Source: Singulisphaera sp. GP187 | GTDB lineage: Bacteria > Planctomycetota > Planctomycetia > Isosphaerales > Isosphaeraceae | Length of the DNA stretch: 64,000 nt | NCBI RefSeq assembly: GCF_900129635.1 | Contig: NZ_FSRB01000001.1 | Coordinates: 2,581,501 to 2,645,500 of the forward strand | Direction of reading: 5' to 3' | Part shown: piece by piece, positions 17,608 through 26,639 of the stretch | Numbering within the stretch: position 1 is the stretch's first letter | How the letters are laid out: every line of letters starts with the position of its first letter | Notes under the pieces: generated by a model | The model's input: only the letters and a program-made list of their open reading frames with translations | Database searches by the model: none | Told to the model about the DNA's origin: nothing | Made by a program: the position numbers and the translations under genes

Positions 17608-18639
17608 TCAGGCGGAGATGTCGCGGCCGACAACGACGATATGCTGGCCTCGGGGAATCTGGGAGGCCCAGGCCTGAGCGAGCACAACGCCGTCGACTCC
17701 GGCCACTGCTGGCCATGGATCCATGTCAATATGATCAAAATCATGAAGCAGGCCGACTGTCTCGCCGCGACGCACGGCCGTGCCGCATTCCACCAGCGGT
17801 TCATAATGGCCGTCGAACGGGGCGACGGTGAAGCAGTCGCGGTCGACCATTTCCAATGTACGCTGAGTCCCCGCCTTGTGATAGTCGATCGGCTCGATCT
17901 CGCCGCGAAGCTGGCCTTGATGGATCGCCGCCGCGCGCACGCCCTGTTTGCCGTAGCGAACACCGTCGACGTTCACCGCGCGGCCCCATCCCAGCTCGGT
18001 GCCGACCGTGATCTTGCCCAGCCGTTCGGCCTCGCTCGGCAGTAGGCCGGGGGTGACGTTCTGGTAGACCATCAGGCAAGGGGTGCCGAACCAGCGGGCG
18101 GTCTGTTCGATCTCGGCGGCGAGCGCCGGGTCGTCGACCGGGTGGTAGTTGGCGCAAAGGGCAAAGCGGGCGACATCGCCGCCGGAGTGGAGGTCGAGGA
18201 CCGTGTGAACCCGAGGCCAGATCGACGACCGGACGAACGCGGCGATCCGGTGAGTGATGCCGGCCAGGGCCGGGGTGACCCCCGCCCCATCAACGAACGC
18301 GCGGTTCAGGTTGACGCCGTCGTCCCCCTGGCTCTCGCGGGTTCCGGTGCGAAACGCAGAAGGGTTCAGTACGGGAATGATGATGATCCGGCCGCGCACA
18401 TCCTCGAGCTTGATCTCACGCAGCAGGTGCTTGAGCGCAATCGGCCCTTCGTACTCGTTGCCGTGGTTGGATCCGAAGGCGACGAGGCCACGGTCAGGCT
18501 GTGCCTCCGGGCCCACCCAGACCGTCAGGGGGAGCAAATGGTCGCCCCAGACGCTGTCGTGTTCCAGGGCGACCCAGTAGTCGCGCCGGCCGGGGGAATC
18601 GAGGTCGAGTCGGTCGGGACGAGCCACAATCCGTGTCAT
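17608..18639 (-). CDS. Succinylglutamate desuccinylase/aspartoacylase family deacylase
   Basis: A 343-aa zinc-dependent deacylase of the M14-like AstE/AspA group. The first zinc pair is in GSNHGNEYEGP (H and E) and the second His in VLDLHSGGD. NPSAFRTGTRES and GVNLNRAF are further family motifs. Such enzymes remove acyl groups from amides or small molecules. Its place between a DUF1501 protein and a sugar-acid dehydratase suggests it unmasks or trims a substrate of that pathway, which is inference. Starts with ATG 18639, 42 bases after the DUF1501 stop. Confidence 0.87.
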   Translation of the reverse strand: MTRIVARPDRLDLDSPGRRDYWVALEHDSVWGDHLLPLTVWVGPEAQPDRGLVAFGSNHGNEYEGPIALKHLLREIKLEDVRGRIIIIPVLNPSAFRTGTRESQGDDGVNLNRAFVDGAGVTPALAGITHRIAAFVRSSIWPRVHTVLDLHSGGDVARFALCANYHPVDDPALAAEIEQTARWFGTPCLMVYQNVTPGLLPSEAERLGKITVGTELGWGRAVNVDGVRYGKQGVRAAAIHQGQLRGEIEPIDYHKAGTQRTLEMVDRDCFTVAPFDGHYEPLVECGTAVRRGETVGLLHDFDHIDMDPWPAVAGVDGVVLAQAWASQIPRGQHIVVVGRDISA

Positions 18640-18681
18640 GCGTTCGGTCTTCCCGCGAGAAAAGAGGAAGGGGACAAAAGC

Positions 18682-20130
18682 TCAGGCCAGGATCGAGCGC
18701 ACGACCTGTCCATGAACGTCGGTGAGGCGAAAATCACGGCCGGCGTAACGGTAGGTCAATCGTTCGTGGTCAAAACCAAGCAGGTGAAGAATGGTCGCAT
18801 GAAAATCATGAACGCTGACCGGATCTTTCACCGCCTTGAATCCGAAATCGTCGGTGGCGCCATGGATCGTCCCACCGCGGATGCCACCGCCCGCCATCCA
18901 GACGGTGAAACCGTAGTGATTATGATCGCGGCCGAGCGCGGACTTGCCATTACCGTCAAGCTCGACGGTGGGTGTCCGGCCGAATTCACCGCCCCAGATC
19001 ACAAGGGTGTCTTCGAGCATCCCTCGCTGTTTCAGGTCCGTCAACAGCGCGGCGATCGGTTGGTCGATTTCCGCCGCCAGCTTGCGATGATTCTGCTCGA
19101 TCTGGGCGTGATGATCCCAAGGTTGCCCCGCGCCATGCCAGAGCTGAACGTAACGGACACCACGCTCCAGAAGGCGACGGGCGATCAAGGTCTGACGGCC
19201 GTGGACGCCGTTGCCATACGATTCGCGGATGTATTGCGGCTCCCGCACGATATCGAACGCGTCGGCGGCCTCCATCTGCATCCGGAAGGCCATCTCGAAC
19301 GACTGGATGCGGGCGTCGAGCCGGGCATCGACCCTCGGTTCGCGATGCTCGGCGTTCAGGGAGCGCAAGAGGTCGAGTTGCCGGCGCTGGACCGCCTGGG
19401 TGGCGTGCGGGCTCCGGATATTTTCGATCAGCTTATCGATTTCCGTATACTGAGGGTCAATGAACGTGCCCTGAAAGATTCCCGGCAGGAAGCCCGATTG
19501 CCAGTTCTCGGAGTCCTTGATCGGCAATCCGCTGGGGCACATCGCCACGAAGCCGGGGAGGTTCTGGTTCTCGGTGCCGAGTCCGTACATCACCCAAGCG
19601 CCAACGCTGGGTCGTGAAAGCACGGAATCACCGCAGTTCATGAGCATCAGTGATGGTTCATGATTGGGCACCTGGGCGACCATCGAGCGGATGACGGCAA
19701 TGTCGTCGATGTGTTGGGCCGTCTTGCTGAACAGTTCGCTGACTTCGATGCCGCTCTGTCCATACTTTTGAAACTTGAACGGAGAGGGGAACGCCGCGCC
19801 GGTCTTGCGCTCCGTCTTGAGGTGATCGGGCGCGGGCTGGCCCGCGTACTTCAAAAGCGCCGGCTTGGGGTCGAACGTGTCGACCTGGCTGGGCCCGCCG
19901 TTGAGGAAGAAGTGGATGACCCGTTTGGCTTTGCCCGGAAAATGGGGCAACTTCGTCGCCAGGGCATCCCCTACCCCGCCTTCGAGAGCGGTGCCAGCGT
20001 ACGCCTTTTGCTCGCTGAAGAGGTCGCCCAGACCGAGCGCCCCCAGGCCGAGCGCGGAGCGCTGGAGCAGGCTTCTGCGGCTCATCCGCGATGGATCTTG
20101 CGTGTGGTCGGGCATGGCCTCATCCCCCAT
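18682..20130 (-). CDS. DUF1501 protein with Tat signal
   Basis: A 482-aa member of DUF1501, an alkaline-phosphatase-like fold family very abundant in planctomycetes. A twin-arginine-type leader is visible: MSRRSLLQRSALGLGALGLG. Family blocks include RVIHFFLNGGPSQVDTFDPK, GGEFGRTPTVE and GRDHNHYGFTVWMAGGG. It sits 4 bases after the PSCyt1 gene, the usual pairing. ATG 20115 is an alternative start. The function of the family is not established; export to the periplasm or surface follows from the leader. Confidence 0.9.
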   Translation of the reverse strand: MGDEAMPDHTQDPSRMSRRSLLQRSALGLGALGLGDLFSEQKAYAGTALEGGVGDALATKLPHFPGKAKRVIHFFLNGGPSQVDTFDPKPALLKYAGQPAPDHLKTERKTGAAFPSPFKFQKYGQSGIEVSELFSKTAQHIDDIAVIRSMVAQVPNHEPSLMLMNCGDSVLSRPSVGAWVMYGLGTENQNLPGFVAMCPSGLPIKDSENWQSGFLPGIFQGTFIDPQYTEIDKLIENIRSPHATQAVQRRQLDLLRSLNAEHREPRVDARLDARIQSFEMAFRMQMEAADAFDIVREPQYIRESYGNGVHGRQTLIARRLLERGVRYVQLWHGAGQPWDHHAQIEQNHRKLAAEIDQPIAALLTDLKQRGMLEDTLVIWGGEFGRTPTVELDGNGKSALGRDHNHYGFTVWMAGGGIRGGTIHGATDDFGFKAVKDPVSVHDFHATILHLLGFDHERLTYRYAGRDFRLTDVHGQVVRSILA

Positions 20131-20134
20131 TGGT

Positions 20135-23100
20135 TCAGTCTACGAACATCAATTCGTTGGCCATCAGAAGCACCTGGGCCAGTTGCTCCCACGGTTTCAG
20201 TTGGCGGGTGGGGGGTCCGGAAAAGTCACGGGCCGAGTCCCAGGTCGTGGCCGCGCCCGCGGAGTCGCCCAATTCGCGGATCTTGGCGGTCCAGAGGTGC
20301 TGATCGCTGTTCAGGCCATCGCGAATGTCGACGACGAAGTCGATCGTATCACCCGGCTCCACGGCGATCGAGTCGGCGTTGAAATCGAGTCGGCTGTTAT
20401 GCACGGGCGCCGTCTTGAGGACGCCATGACGGCTGGAAACAAGCCAGCCGCGAACGCCGTCACCGGTGGCCTCCGCATGCACCAGGGTCGACTGAATCGC
20501 CACCTTGCCGTGGATCGGGGCCGTCCAGCGGCGGATCGAGGCGCGTTTGAGGTCGTCGCCCGGGTGCCCTCCTTGAGCGGTGAGCTGCACCCAACCGAGC
20601 TTGGCATCGGGCCATTGCGGACCGCCGCTCCACGCCGATCCATTGAAATGGGGGAGCCGCTGAAAGTCCGTACGGGCCGGACCCGACGCCGGATCCACCG
20701 CACCGAAGCCGTATTGCCAGGCCAGGGTCTCGGGAGGAACGACCGGAGCCCCCTCATTGAGGGGCGCGGCAAGGAAGGCGCGGGCCGCCTGAAGCTGCGC
20801 GTCGGTCGGATCCCTCTGGTAGACCGCGCGGAACAGTCGGCGGATCGCGGCGTCGGGGTCGTCGGTCGGGAGCTGACCCGCCAAGATCCGGGCACGGTCG
20901 GCGAGGAACGGATGGTTCATCGCGAACAGGGCCTGCTGCGGAACGGTCGTTTCGCTCCGAATCGGGATGTGGAGGTCGGGATTGGCGAAGTCGAAGACGC
21001 GGAGCACGTTCGGCAGGAACTGACGGTCCACCAAGCCATAAAGCGAGCGCCGGGTGTTGGTCCCCGTCGTTGGGAACAGGTTCGTGGACCGGCCGCCCAT
21101 GCCGTGGTCGAGCTCCCCGGTCACAGTGAGGAGGGTGTCGCGCGCTTCCTCGAAGGTCAGACGGCGTGGGTTCATCCGCCAGAGCAACCGATTCTCAGGA
21201 TCAACCTTGAGTGCCAGGTCGCGGGCCGCGGCGTCCGCCGGGCTCCTCGATTGCTGTTGATAGGCGGCCGAGAGCAGGATGAGCCGGTGGATCGCCTTGG
21301 TGCTCCAGCCCTCCCCCACCAAGCGGCGGGCCAGCCAGTCGAGCAGTTCGGGATGGCTCGGCGGCTCGGCCCGAATGCCGAAGTCGCTGGGAGTGCGGAC
21401 CAGCCCCGCGCCGAAGTGGTGCATCCAGATCCGGTTGACCCAGACCCGAGCCGTCAGTGGGTTGGACGGATCGATGATCGCACGGGCCAGTTCCAGGCGG
21501 CCGCTCCCCTGGGCGAACGGCTTTCGATCGGGCCCCGCGATCGCCAAGAGGAACTGGCGCGGTACCTCATCGCCTCGATTCGCCGAGCTGCCGCGTTTGA
21601 AGATCCGCGGCTCGCGGAGCTCCGCGCGGTCAACAACGGCCACCGCGTGTGGCGGGGCCAGTGGTGACTGGATCAACCAACGATCGACCTCCCCCTGGAG
21701 GGTCCACAACTTGACGACGGTGCCCGTATCATAGAACCACTCGGTCGTCACGATCGGCTCGCCGGGCACCTGGCAAGGGGATCGATCCGCATAGAGGACC
21801 TGTCGCAGTGCCTCGTCGTCCGGGTCGGCCAAGACCGCGGGAGCAGACGAGGCGGTCGCGCCCGCAGGCTTCTGCGACTCCTGCCAGCGGTGATCGACCT
21901 CACTGAAGAGTTTGCGATAACGTTCGGCCACCTCTTGGATGGTCGCCGGCGGAGTGGCAAACGCATCGGCAACTCTTTGATTCAAGGCAGGCGCACCGGC
22001 CCGAATCAGTTCCTGGGCCACGACCGGAGCCTTGACGGCGAACTCGGCGTCACTCAACGCCGCGAACCGGCGCCAGGGGCGAAAAATCGGGTCATCGACC
22101 TTCGCGGCGTTGGCAAGATAGGCCTGCCAGCGCCCCACGAAGCCCGGAATCAGATCGTCCGTGCCTAGGATGGTGGAAAAATCTTCCTGGGGCACCTTCG
22201 ACAGATCGCGCTGGACGAGCAGGTACGCCGCGATCCGCTCGCGAACTCGTTTTGCGGCCTCGGCACGGCTCTCCGCCATCCCTTTGCGCTGATTTTCGCG
22301 ACGCAGTTCGAGTTCCTTCTCGAAGGTCCGATAGGCGTCGTCCCGCGAGGCTGGTTCGGCGATCGGCACCAGGCGCTCGGTGCAGTTCTGGAAGACCCCG
22401 TAGAGTGAGTAGTAATCGGCGGTCGGGATCGGGTCATACTTGTGGTCGTGGCAACGGGCACAGGCGACCGTCATCCCCATCGTGCCACGAGTGAGAACGT
22501 CGATCCGATCGTCGATGATGTCGTGCGTCACTCCCAAGAAGCGCCGGCCGACGGTCAGGAATCCCATTGCCGCCAGCGCCGAGCGATCGTCAGGCTCGGC
22601 CTGGTCCGCCGCGATCTGATCGAGCAGGAACCGGTCGTAGGGCAGGTCGCGGTTGAACGCCTTCACCACCCAGTCGCGATAGGCAGGGGCCTGTACGAGG
22701 AATCGCTCTTCACGGCCGTAGACATAGCCCTTGGTGTCGGCGTAGCGCGCCACGTCCAGCCAATGGCGAGCCCACTGTTCCCCGTAGTGGTCCGACGCGA
22801 GCAACCGGTCGACCAGCTTCGGGTAGGCGTCGGGGTCGGTGTCCGCGACGAACGCATCGACCTCTTCAGGCCTCGGCGGCAGACCGGTGAGATCGTAGCT
22901 GAGGCGTCGGATGAGGGTATACCGATCGGCTGGGGGCGACGGGGCCAACCCTTTCGCCTCCAGCCCTGCCTTCAAAAACGCGTCGATCGGAGTTCGACAC
23001 CAGGCACCGTCGTTGATCTTGGGTGGCTGGGGGTCGGCGACCGGCTGAAATGCCCAGTGACGTGCCCAGGCCTCCTTGCGACGATCGACGACCGGTGCCT

Positions 23101-23485
23101 GGCCGGCGGGCCAAGGGGCACCCGCGGCGACCCAACGCTCGAGCGCGGCGATCTGTTCGGGAGCGAGCTTCCGACCGGGGGGCATCTTCACGTCGCCGTC
23201 CTGGCGAACCGCCTCGATCAGCAGACTCTCGTCCGGCCGGCCGGCGACGATCGAAGGCCCCGACTCGCCCCCCTCCAGCAGAAATTGTCGCGCATCGAGC
23301 CGCAAGCCCGCCTTCTGCTTCTCAGCGCCATGGCATTTGCCGCAACTTTCGATCAAAAGCGGCCGGACATCCTTCTCGAACGCCTCGAGGTCCGCCGTCG
23401 GCTGGGCGACCACGACGACCTGAAGCAAGGCGACGAGGGTCGCCGCCAAACACACGATTCTGCGTCGAAGCCGGTCGTCAGGCAT
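20135..23485 (-). CDS. PSCyt1/DUF1549/DUF1553 protein (planctomycete cytochrome c-type)
   Basis: About 1116 aa from ATG 23485, which gives a signal peptide (MPDDRLRRRIVCLAATLVALLQVVVV). A heme site CGKCH is at about residue 50, in the PSCyt1 domain. A DUF1549 region follows (LSYDLTGLPPRPEEVDAFVAD, YADTKGY), then a long linker, then DUF1553 (ARVWVNRIWMHHFGAGLV, MNPRRLTFEEARDTLL, ALFAMNHPFLADRARIL). These large exported proteins nearly always pair with DUF1501, as here. Their biochemistry is not established, though links to sugar or polysaccharide use have been proposed. It is the first gene of the minus-strand operon and faces the GntR operator region. Confidence 0.9.
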   Translation of the reverse strand: MPDDRLRRRIVCLAATLVALLQVVVVAQPTADLEAFEKDVRPLLIESCGKCHGAEKQKAGLRLDARQFLLEGGESGPSIVAGRPDESLLIEAVRQDGDVKMPPGRKLAPEQIAALERWVAAGAPWPAGQAPVVDRRKEAWARHWAFQPVADPQPPKINDGAWCRTPIDAFLKAGLEAKGLAPSPPADRYTLIRRLSYDLTGLPPRPEEVDAFVADTDPDAYPKLVDRLLASDHYGEQWARHWLDVARYADTKGYVYGREERFLVQAPAYRDWVVKAFNRDLPYDRFLLDQIAADQAEPDDRSALAAMGFLTVGRRFLGVTHDIIDDRIDVLTRGTMGMTVACARCHDHKYDPIPTADYYSLYGVFQNCTERLVPIAEPASRDDAYRTFEKELELRRENQRKGMAESRAEAAKRVRERIAAYLLVQRDLSKVPQEDFSTILGTDDLIPGFVGRWQAYLANAAKVDDPIFRPWRRFAALSDAEFAVKAPVVAQELIRAGAPALNQRVADAFATPPATIQEVAERYRKLFSEVDHRWQESQKPAGATASSAPAVLADPDDEALRQVLYADRSPCQVPGEPIVTTEWFYDTGTVVKLWTLQGEVDRWLIQSPLAPPHAVAVVDRAELREPRIFKRGSSANRGDEVPRQFLLAIAGPDRKPFAQGSGRLELARAIIDPSNPLTARVWVNRIWMHHFGAGLVRTPSDFGIRAEPPSHPELLDWLARRLVGEGWSTKAIHRLILLSAAYQQQSRSPADAAARDLALKVDPENRLLWRMNPRRLTFEEARDTLLTVTGELDHGMGGRSTNLFPTTGTNTRRSLYGLVDRQFLPNVLRVFDFANPDLHIPIRSETTVPQQALFAMNHPFLADRARILAGQLPTDDPDAAIRRLFRAVYQRDPTDAQLQAARAFLAAPLNEGAPVVPPETLAWQYGFGAVDPASGPARTDFQRLPHFNGSAWSGGPQWPDAKLGWVQLTAQGGHPGDDLKRASIRRWTAPIHGKVAIQSTLVHAEATGDGVRGWLVSSRHGVLKTAPVHNSRLDFNADSIAVEPGDTIDFVVDIRDGLNSDQHLWTAKIRELGDSAGAATTWDSARDFSGPPTRQLKPWEQLAQVLLMANELMFVD

Positions 23486-23579
23486 GGTTAAAGCTCGCTC
23501 GAACGCCTGGGGTCGGAATAGCGAGTCGATCGCGCCTCTCGAGAAGAGCGTCGAGGCCGGAGAAGTCATCCCCCAGCAA

Positions 23580-23612
23580 ATCGTAGACAATCCAAACAAG
23601 ATTGTCGACAAT
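23580..23612. promoter_or_regulatory. Operator pair 1 (GntR-type)
   Basis: Site ATCGTAGACAAT at 23580-23591 and the perfect palindrome ATTGTCGACAAT at 23601-23612. Their centres are 21 bases apart, two helical turns, so both dimers would bind the same DNA face. Confidence 0.8.
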
Positions 23613-23682
23613 CCACTAGCCATTTTCGGAAAATTCGCAGCCCATCCCTGGGTCTTGGGCCGAAAAATCCACCTCCGAGAAG

Positions 23683-23715
23683 ATTGTAGACAATCGGAAC
23701 GTGATTGACGACAAT
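23683..23715. promoter_or_regulatory. Operator pair 2 (GntR-type)
   Basis: Site ATTGTAGACAAT at 23683-23694 and ATTGACGACAAT at 23704-23715, again 21 bases centre to centre. The pair lies 103 bases from pair 1. Confidence 0.8.
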
Positions 23716-23784
23716 AATCTCACACCCCCATTCATCGGCCGGCTCGAAAAAAAATTCACAAAAGCGATCGTCTTCTTCCGGAAG

Positions 23785-23817
23785 ATTGTAGACAATCAAG
23801 AGTTGATTGGCGACAAT
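23785..23817. promoter_or_regulatory. Operator pair 3 (GntR-type)
   Basis: Site ATTGTAGACAAT at 23785-23796 and ATTGGCGACAAT at 23806-23817, 21 bases centre to centre. The pair is 102 bases from pair 2 and is the closest to the GntR start at 23973. Confidence 0.8.
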
Positions 23818-23972
23818 CGGTCGACACGGTCGGAATGAACGTGTGCCTTCCTCTCCGATTTGTTTCGATGACATGCTCCCGGATCTAAGCTTTCTGTCTT
23901 CACCGATGCGCCTGGGCGTCATCGGCGCGTGGCGCTTTGTCAGCACTTTTGGTCTTTTGAGAACGACTCGCC

Positions 23973-24599
23973 ATGGCAGCAACAGAAGAAGCGGCCGACT
24001 CCTCAGGATCAAGCCGGATTGCCAATCAATTGCGTGAGGAAATCCTCTCGGGCCGGATTGAGGTCGGCTCGAGGTTGACCGAGGCCGAACTCTCGAAGCG
24101 ATTTGGAGTGGGCCGGGGCCTGGTCCGGGAGGCGGTCCAGACCCTTTCCTTGCAAGGTCTGCTGGTGAGCCGACCGAATCGAGGTGCGATCGTGGCCCCC
24201 GAAGCGCCTCGGGAGATCCGCAATCTCATCGTCCCGATCCGGCGTACCCTTGAGGTCTATGCGTTGCAACTGACGTTTGACGAGTTGCAGGAGGAAGACT
24301 TCATCCTCTGGGAAGAGATCCTCGAACGGATGCAGGATGCCTGCGAACGTCGCGACTACCACGCGATCGCCGAGGCAGACATCGCCTTCCATCGGGTGCT
24401 CGTGAAGCGGGCGGGACAGCCCGACCTGATCCTGATCTGGGAAACCTTGGTCGGCCGGATCCGCTTCCATTTCCGACGAACCCAACGTCGGTACGAGAAT
24501 GCCATGGAGATCTACGAGGAGCACCGCGCCATCCTCGAATCGTTCCGCGGCAAAGATCTGGCCAGCGCCACGCGGTTGCTCAAGGAAAAGATTGCATGA
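23973..24599 (+). CDS. GntR family transcriptional regulator, FCD (FadR-like) subgroup
   Basis: A 208-aa regulator. A winged helix-turn-helix occupies roughly residues 12-80 (IANQLREEILSGRIEVGSRL, LSKRFGVGRGLVREAVQTL, GLLVSRPNRGAIV). An all-helical FCD ligand-binding domain follows, with the typical metal-site residues near EADIAFHRVLVKRAG and a late EEHRAILESFRGKD. FCD regulators generally sense organic or sugar acids and act as repressors. Six matching operators lie immediately upstream, between it and the divergent operon with a sugar-acid transporter and dehydratase, so it most likely controls that operon and itself. Confidence 0.9.
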   Translation: MAATEEAADSSGSSRIANQLREEILSGRIEVGSRLTEAELSKRFGVGRGLVREAVQTLSLQGLLVSRPNRGAIVAPEAPREIRNLIVPIRRTLEVYALQLTFDELQEEDFILWEEILERMQDACERRDYHAIAEADIAFHRVLVKRAGQPDLILIWETLVGRIRFHFRRTQRRYENAMEIYEEHRAILESFRGKDLASATRLLKEKIA

Positions 24600-24827
24600 C
24601 TTGCGGCCGGCTGAACCCACCGACAAGCTTGACTGCACTCATGCATCCAATATTGCTAATATCTCGATTTTCAACAAACATGGCAAGTTGATTTTTTAAG
24701 AAGCATTCATGGATCGGCATCGTAAAGAAGATTTCTCATCCGAGTCCATCTCTCCAGTGCGGAAGGGTCTGGCTGTTTGACTTCCACTTCGCGTCAATAC
24801 TTCAACCCCGGTAAGGAGAGTCCTCTC
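24600..24827. other. Intergenic gap upstream of DUF1559 gene
   Basis: About 230 bases with an AT-rich segment around 24640-24700 that may hold the promoter of the DUF1559 gene. No ORF or strong hairpin was seen. Confidence 0.4.
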
Positions 24828-25817
24828 ATGCGCCGTCGCGGCTTTACCTTGATCGAATTGCTGGTCGTCATCGCTATCATTGCCGTCTTGATCGCGTTGC
24901 TCCTCCCCGCCGTTCAGGCGGCCCGCGAGGCGGCACGGCGGTCCCAATGCGTCAACAATCTGAAGCAAGTCGGCCTGGCCATGCACAACTACCATGACAC
25001 GCTCGGTAGTTTTCCTCCTGGTTCGATGGTCAACGTCGGCTGGAGTGGTTCTTGGTGGGCGTGGTCGGTCTTCATTCTGCCTCAAATGGAGCAAACCAAC
25101 CTCTACAACGCGATTAATTTCTCGTTGGCGAATGGGGCGGACATGAGCGTTGAGCACAAGACCGTCTACACGTCTCTCATCGCCACTTACCTCTGCCCTT
25201 CCGACGACTCGAATCGACTCTTTAACGATCGCAAGTGGACTAATATCAATGATCTAGGGACTTCCTATACGGCAGCCCCTCTCAATTACATTGTAAGTTG
25301 GGGCGACCAGAGGACCGGCAACCCGATCTTCGACATCTATTCCACGGAACCGGCGGGACGGAGTTGGGGTTGCGGAAACACCTTCTCCGGCATGTTCGGC
25401 GATTGCAGTTCAGGCGCGGTGACGACGTTGGCGAGTTGTAGTGACGGGACCAGCAATACCTTCCTGGTCGGGGAGAATTCGCCTCACTACAACGGCCAAC
25501 TCCTCTGGGTCAACGGCCACGGTGCGTATGGTGGGTCAATCATCCCGCTCAACTGGAAGACGAACCTCAAGGATGGAGAAACGGACGCAACCGACGGGAC
25601 GGTTTGCAGTACCGCCTACATCACCTCGGTCCAGGCGACCCACTGCTTCCGCAACCAGGTCTACAATTTCGCATTCAAGAGCAAGCATGCGGGAGGCGCC
25701 AACTTCTGTTTTTCCGACGGCTCCATTCGATTCATTAAGCAAACGATCAACCCGAGAACTTACACCGCACTCAGCACTCGGGCCAAGTCTGAGGTGATCT
25801 CGGCCGACTCCTACTAA
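24828..25817 (+). CDS. DUF1559 protein with type IV pilin-like N-terminus
   Basis: About 329 aa. ATG 24828 follows TAAGGAGAG and opens a class III (prepilin) signal: MRRRGFTLIELLVVIAIIAV, cleaved after the Gly before FTLIE, with a long hydrophobic helix. The DUF1559 core follows (QAAREAARRSQCVNNLKQ, GLAMHNYHDTLGSFPPGS, SDGTSNTFLVGEN). The C-terminal H-X9-DG box is present as HAGGANFCFSDG. This family is strongly expanded in planctomycetes and probably assembles outside the inner membrane; individual roles are unknown. It is followed by a lipoprotein gene, a common pairing. Confidence 0.93.
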   Translation: MRRRGFTLIELLVVIAIIAVLIALLLPAVQAAREAARRSQCVNNLKQVGLAMHNYHDTLGSFPPGSMVNVGWSGSWWAWSVFILPQMEQTNLYNAINFSLANGADMSVEHKTVYTSLIATYLCPSDDSNRLFNDRKWTNINDLGTSYTAAPLNYIVSWGDQRTGNPIFDIYSTEPAGRSWGCGNTFSGMFGDCSSGAVTTLASCSDGTSNTFLVGENSPHYNGQLLWVNGHGAYGGSIIPLNWKTNLKDGETDATDGTVCSTAYITSVQATHCFRNQVYNFAFKSKHAGGANFCFSDGSIRFIKQTINPRTYTALSTRAKSEVISADSY

Positions 25818-25920
25818 GCCTTCATCGCTTGGACCGCGGTCAACCAGAAGCCGCCCTTTCGAGCCATACGGCCTGACAGGGCGGCTCTCCCTAGCCGAGA
25901 TCCATTGCCGGGAGATTGCC

Positions 25921-26487
25921 ATGAAATTCCAAAATACTTTCGTATGTTTATTCGTTGCAGCCTTGACGACGGCCGCCGGTTGCGGCGCGAACAATGGGCT
26001 TCATCTCGCCAAGGTCCACGGCAAAGTGACGTACAAGGGCCAACCGATCACGTACGGCACCATCATGTTCGAGCCCGATACTTCGCGGGGTACGAACGGT
26101 CCGGCGGCCGTGGGCTCGATTACGAGCGATGGCTCGTTCACCATGTCGACCGAAGAATCGGGTGACGGCGCCATCGTTGGTTTGCATCGAGTTGCAGTGG
26201 TCGGGCTTGAACCGATGCCAGACTCACCGCAAAAGGCAATGCCCGATCCCGTGACCTCGCCCCGGGAGTTCATGATCGCCAAGACTCAAGCGGGCACACG
26301 CACCAATTTCACGAAAAAAGCCGAAGTCCCCACCTTTACCGACAAGGATGGAAAAGTGTTTCGGATCACCATCCCTGAAAAGCTTGGTAATCCGAGTACG
26401 TCCAACATCAAGGCGAGCGTGGGCCGCGGCTCGAACACGGTGAATATTACCATCAAAGAAGATGGGACCGCTGAGATCTCGCACTGA
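25921..26487 (+). CDS. Lipoprotein with carboxypeptidase-regulatory-like beta domain
   Basis: A 188-aa protein with a lipoprotein signal: MKFQNTFVCLFVAALTTAAGC, lipobox TAAGC at residues 17-21. The mature part starts with the pattern VHGKVTYKGQPITYGTIMFEPD, typical of the small planctomycete lipoproteins that carry a transthyretin-like fold and accompany DUF1559 genes. GGGAGA before the ATG serves as ribosome site. It lies 103 bases after the DUF1559 gene and is probably cotranscribed. Confidence 0.85.
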   Translation: MKFQNTFVCLFVAALTTAAGCGANNGLHLAKVHGKVTYKGQPITYGTIMFEPDTSRGTNGPAAVGSITSDGSFTMSTEESGDGAIVGLHRVAVVGLEPMPDSPQKAMPDPVTSPREFMIAKTQAGTRTNFTKKAEVPTFTDKDGKVFRITIPEKLGNPSTSNIKASVGRGSNTVNITIKEDGTAEISH

Positions 26488-26524
26488 AGCGAAGTGGCCG
26501 TTCCACCCAGGCCGAATTCCCCAT

Positions 26525-26592
26525 GGTGGGCCGTGCCCACCCTACAAAATCGGATTTACCTATCCTGTTTTGTAGGGTGGGCACGGCCCACC
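26525..26592. repeat. Perfect 25-bp inverted repeat (REP-like hairpin)
   Basis: The arm at 26525-26549 (GGTGGGCCGTGCCCACCC then TACAAAA) is the exact reverse complement of 26568-26592, with an 18-base loop. Each arm holds a GTGGGC/GCCCAC sub-palindrome. It lies between convergent genes (lipoprotein and ROK kinase) and could terminate both; its form also suggests a dispersed repeat. A related palindrome occurs at 41349-41377. Confidence 0.85.
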
Positions 26593-26639
26593 GGCGCTGA
26601 CTCATCGAGTGCTGACGCAGAACGCACCGCCTGGTTCAC

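Larger units (their letters stand above)
23486..23972. promoter_or_regulatory. Divergent regulatory region with three paired GntR-type operators
   Basis: This gap of about 490 bases separates the PSCyt1-led operon from the GntR gene. It holds six palindromic sites of the ATTGTNNACAAT type arranged as three pairs (listed individually), with A-tracts (for example 23745-23753) between pairs. An open frame on the minus strand through the array shows no homology and is not reported as a gene. Confidence 0.8.

Noticed and set aside
23566..24012. A 148-codon frame on the minus strand through the operator array.
   Set aside because: It shows no homology and consists largely of the translated operator repeats; the DNA pattern is explained by regulator binding.
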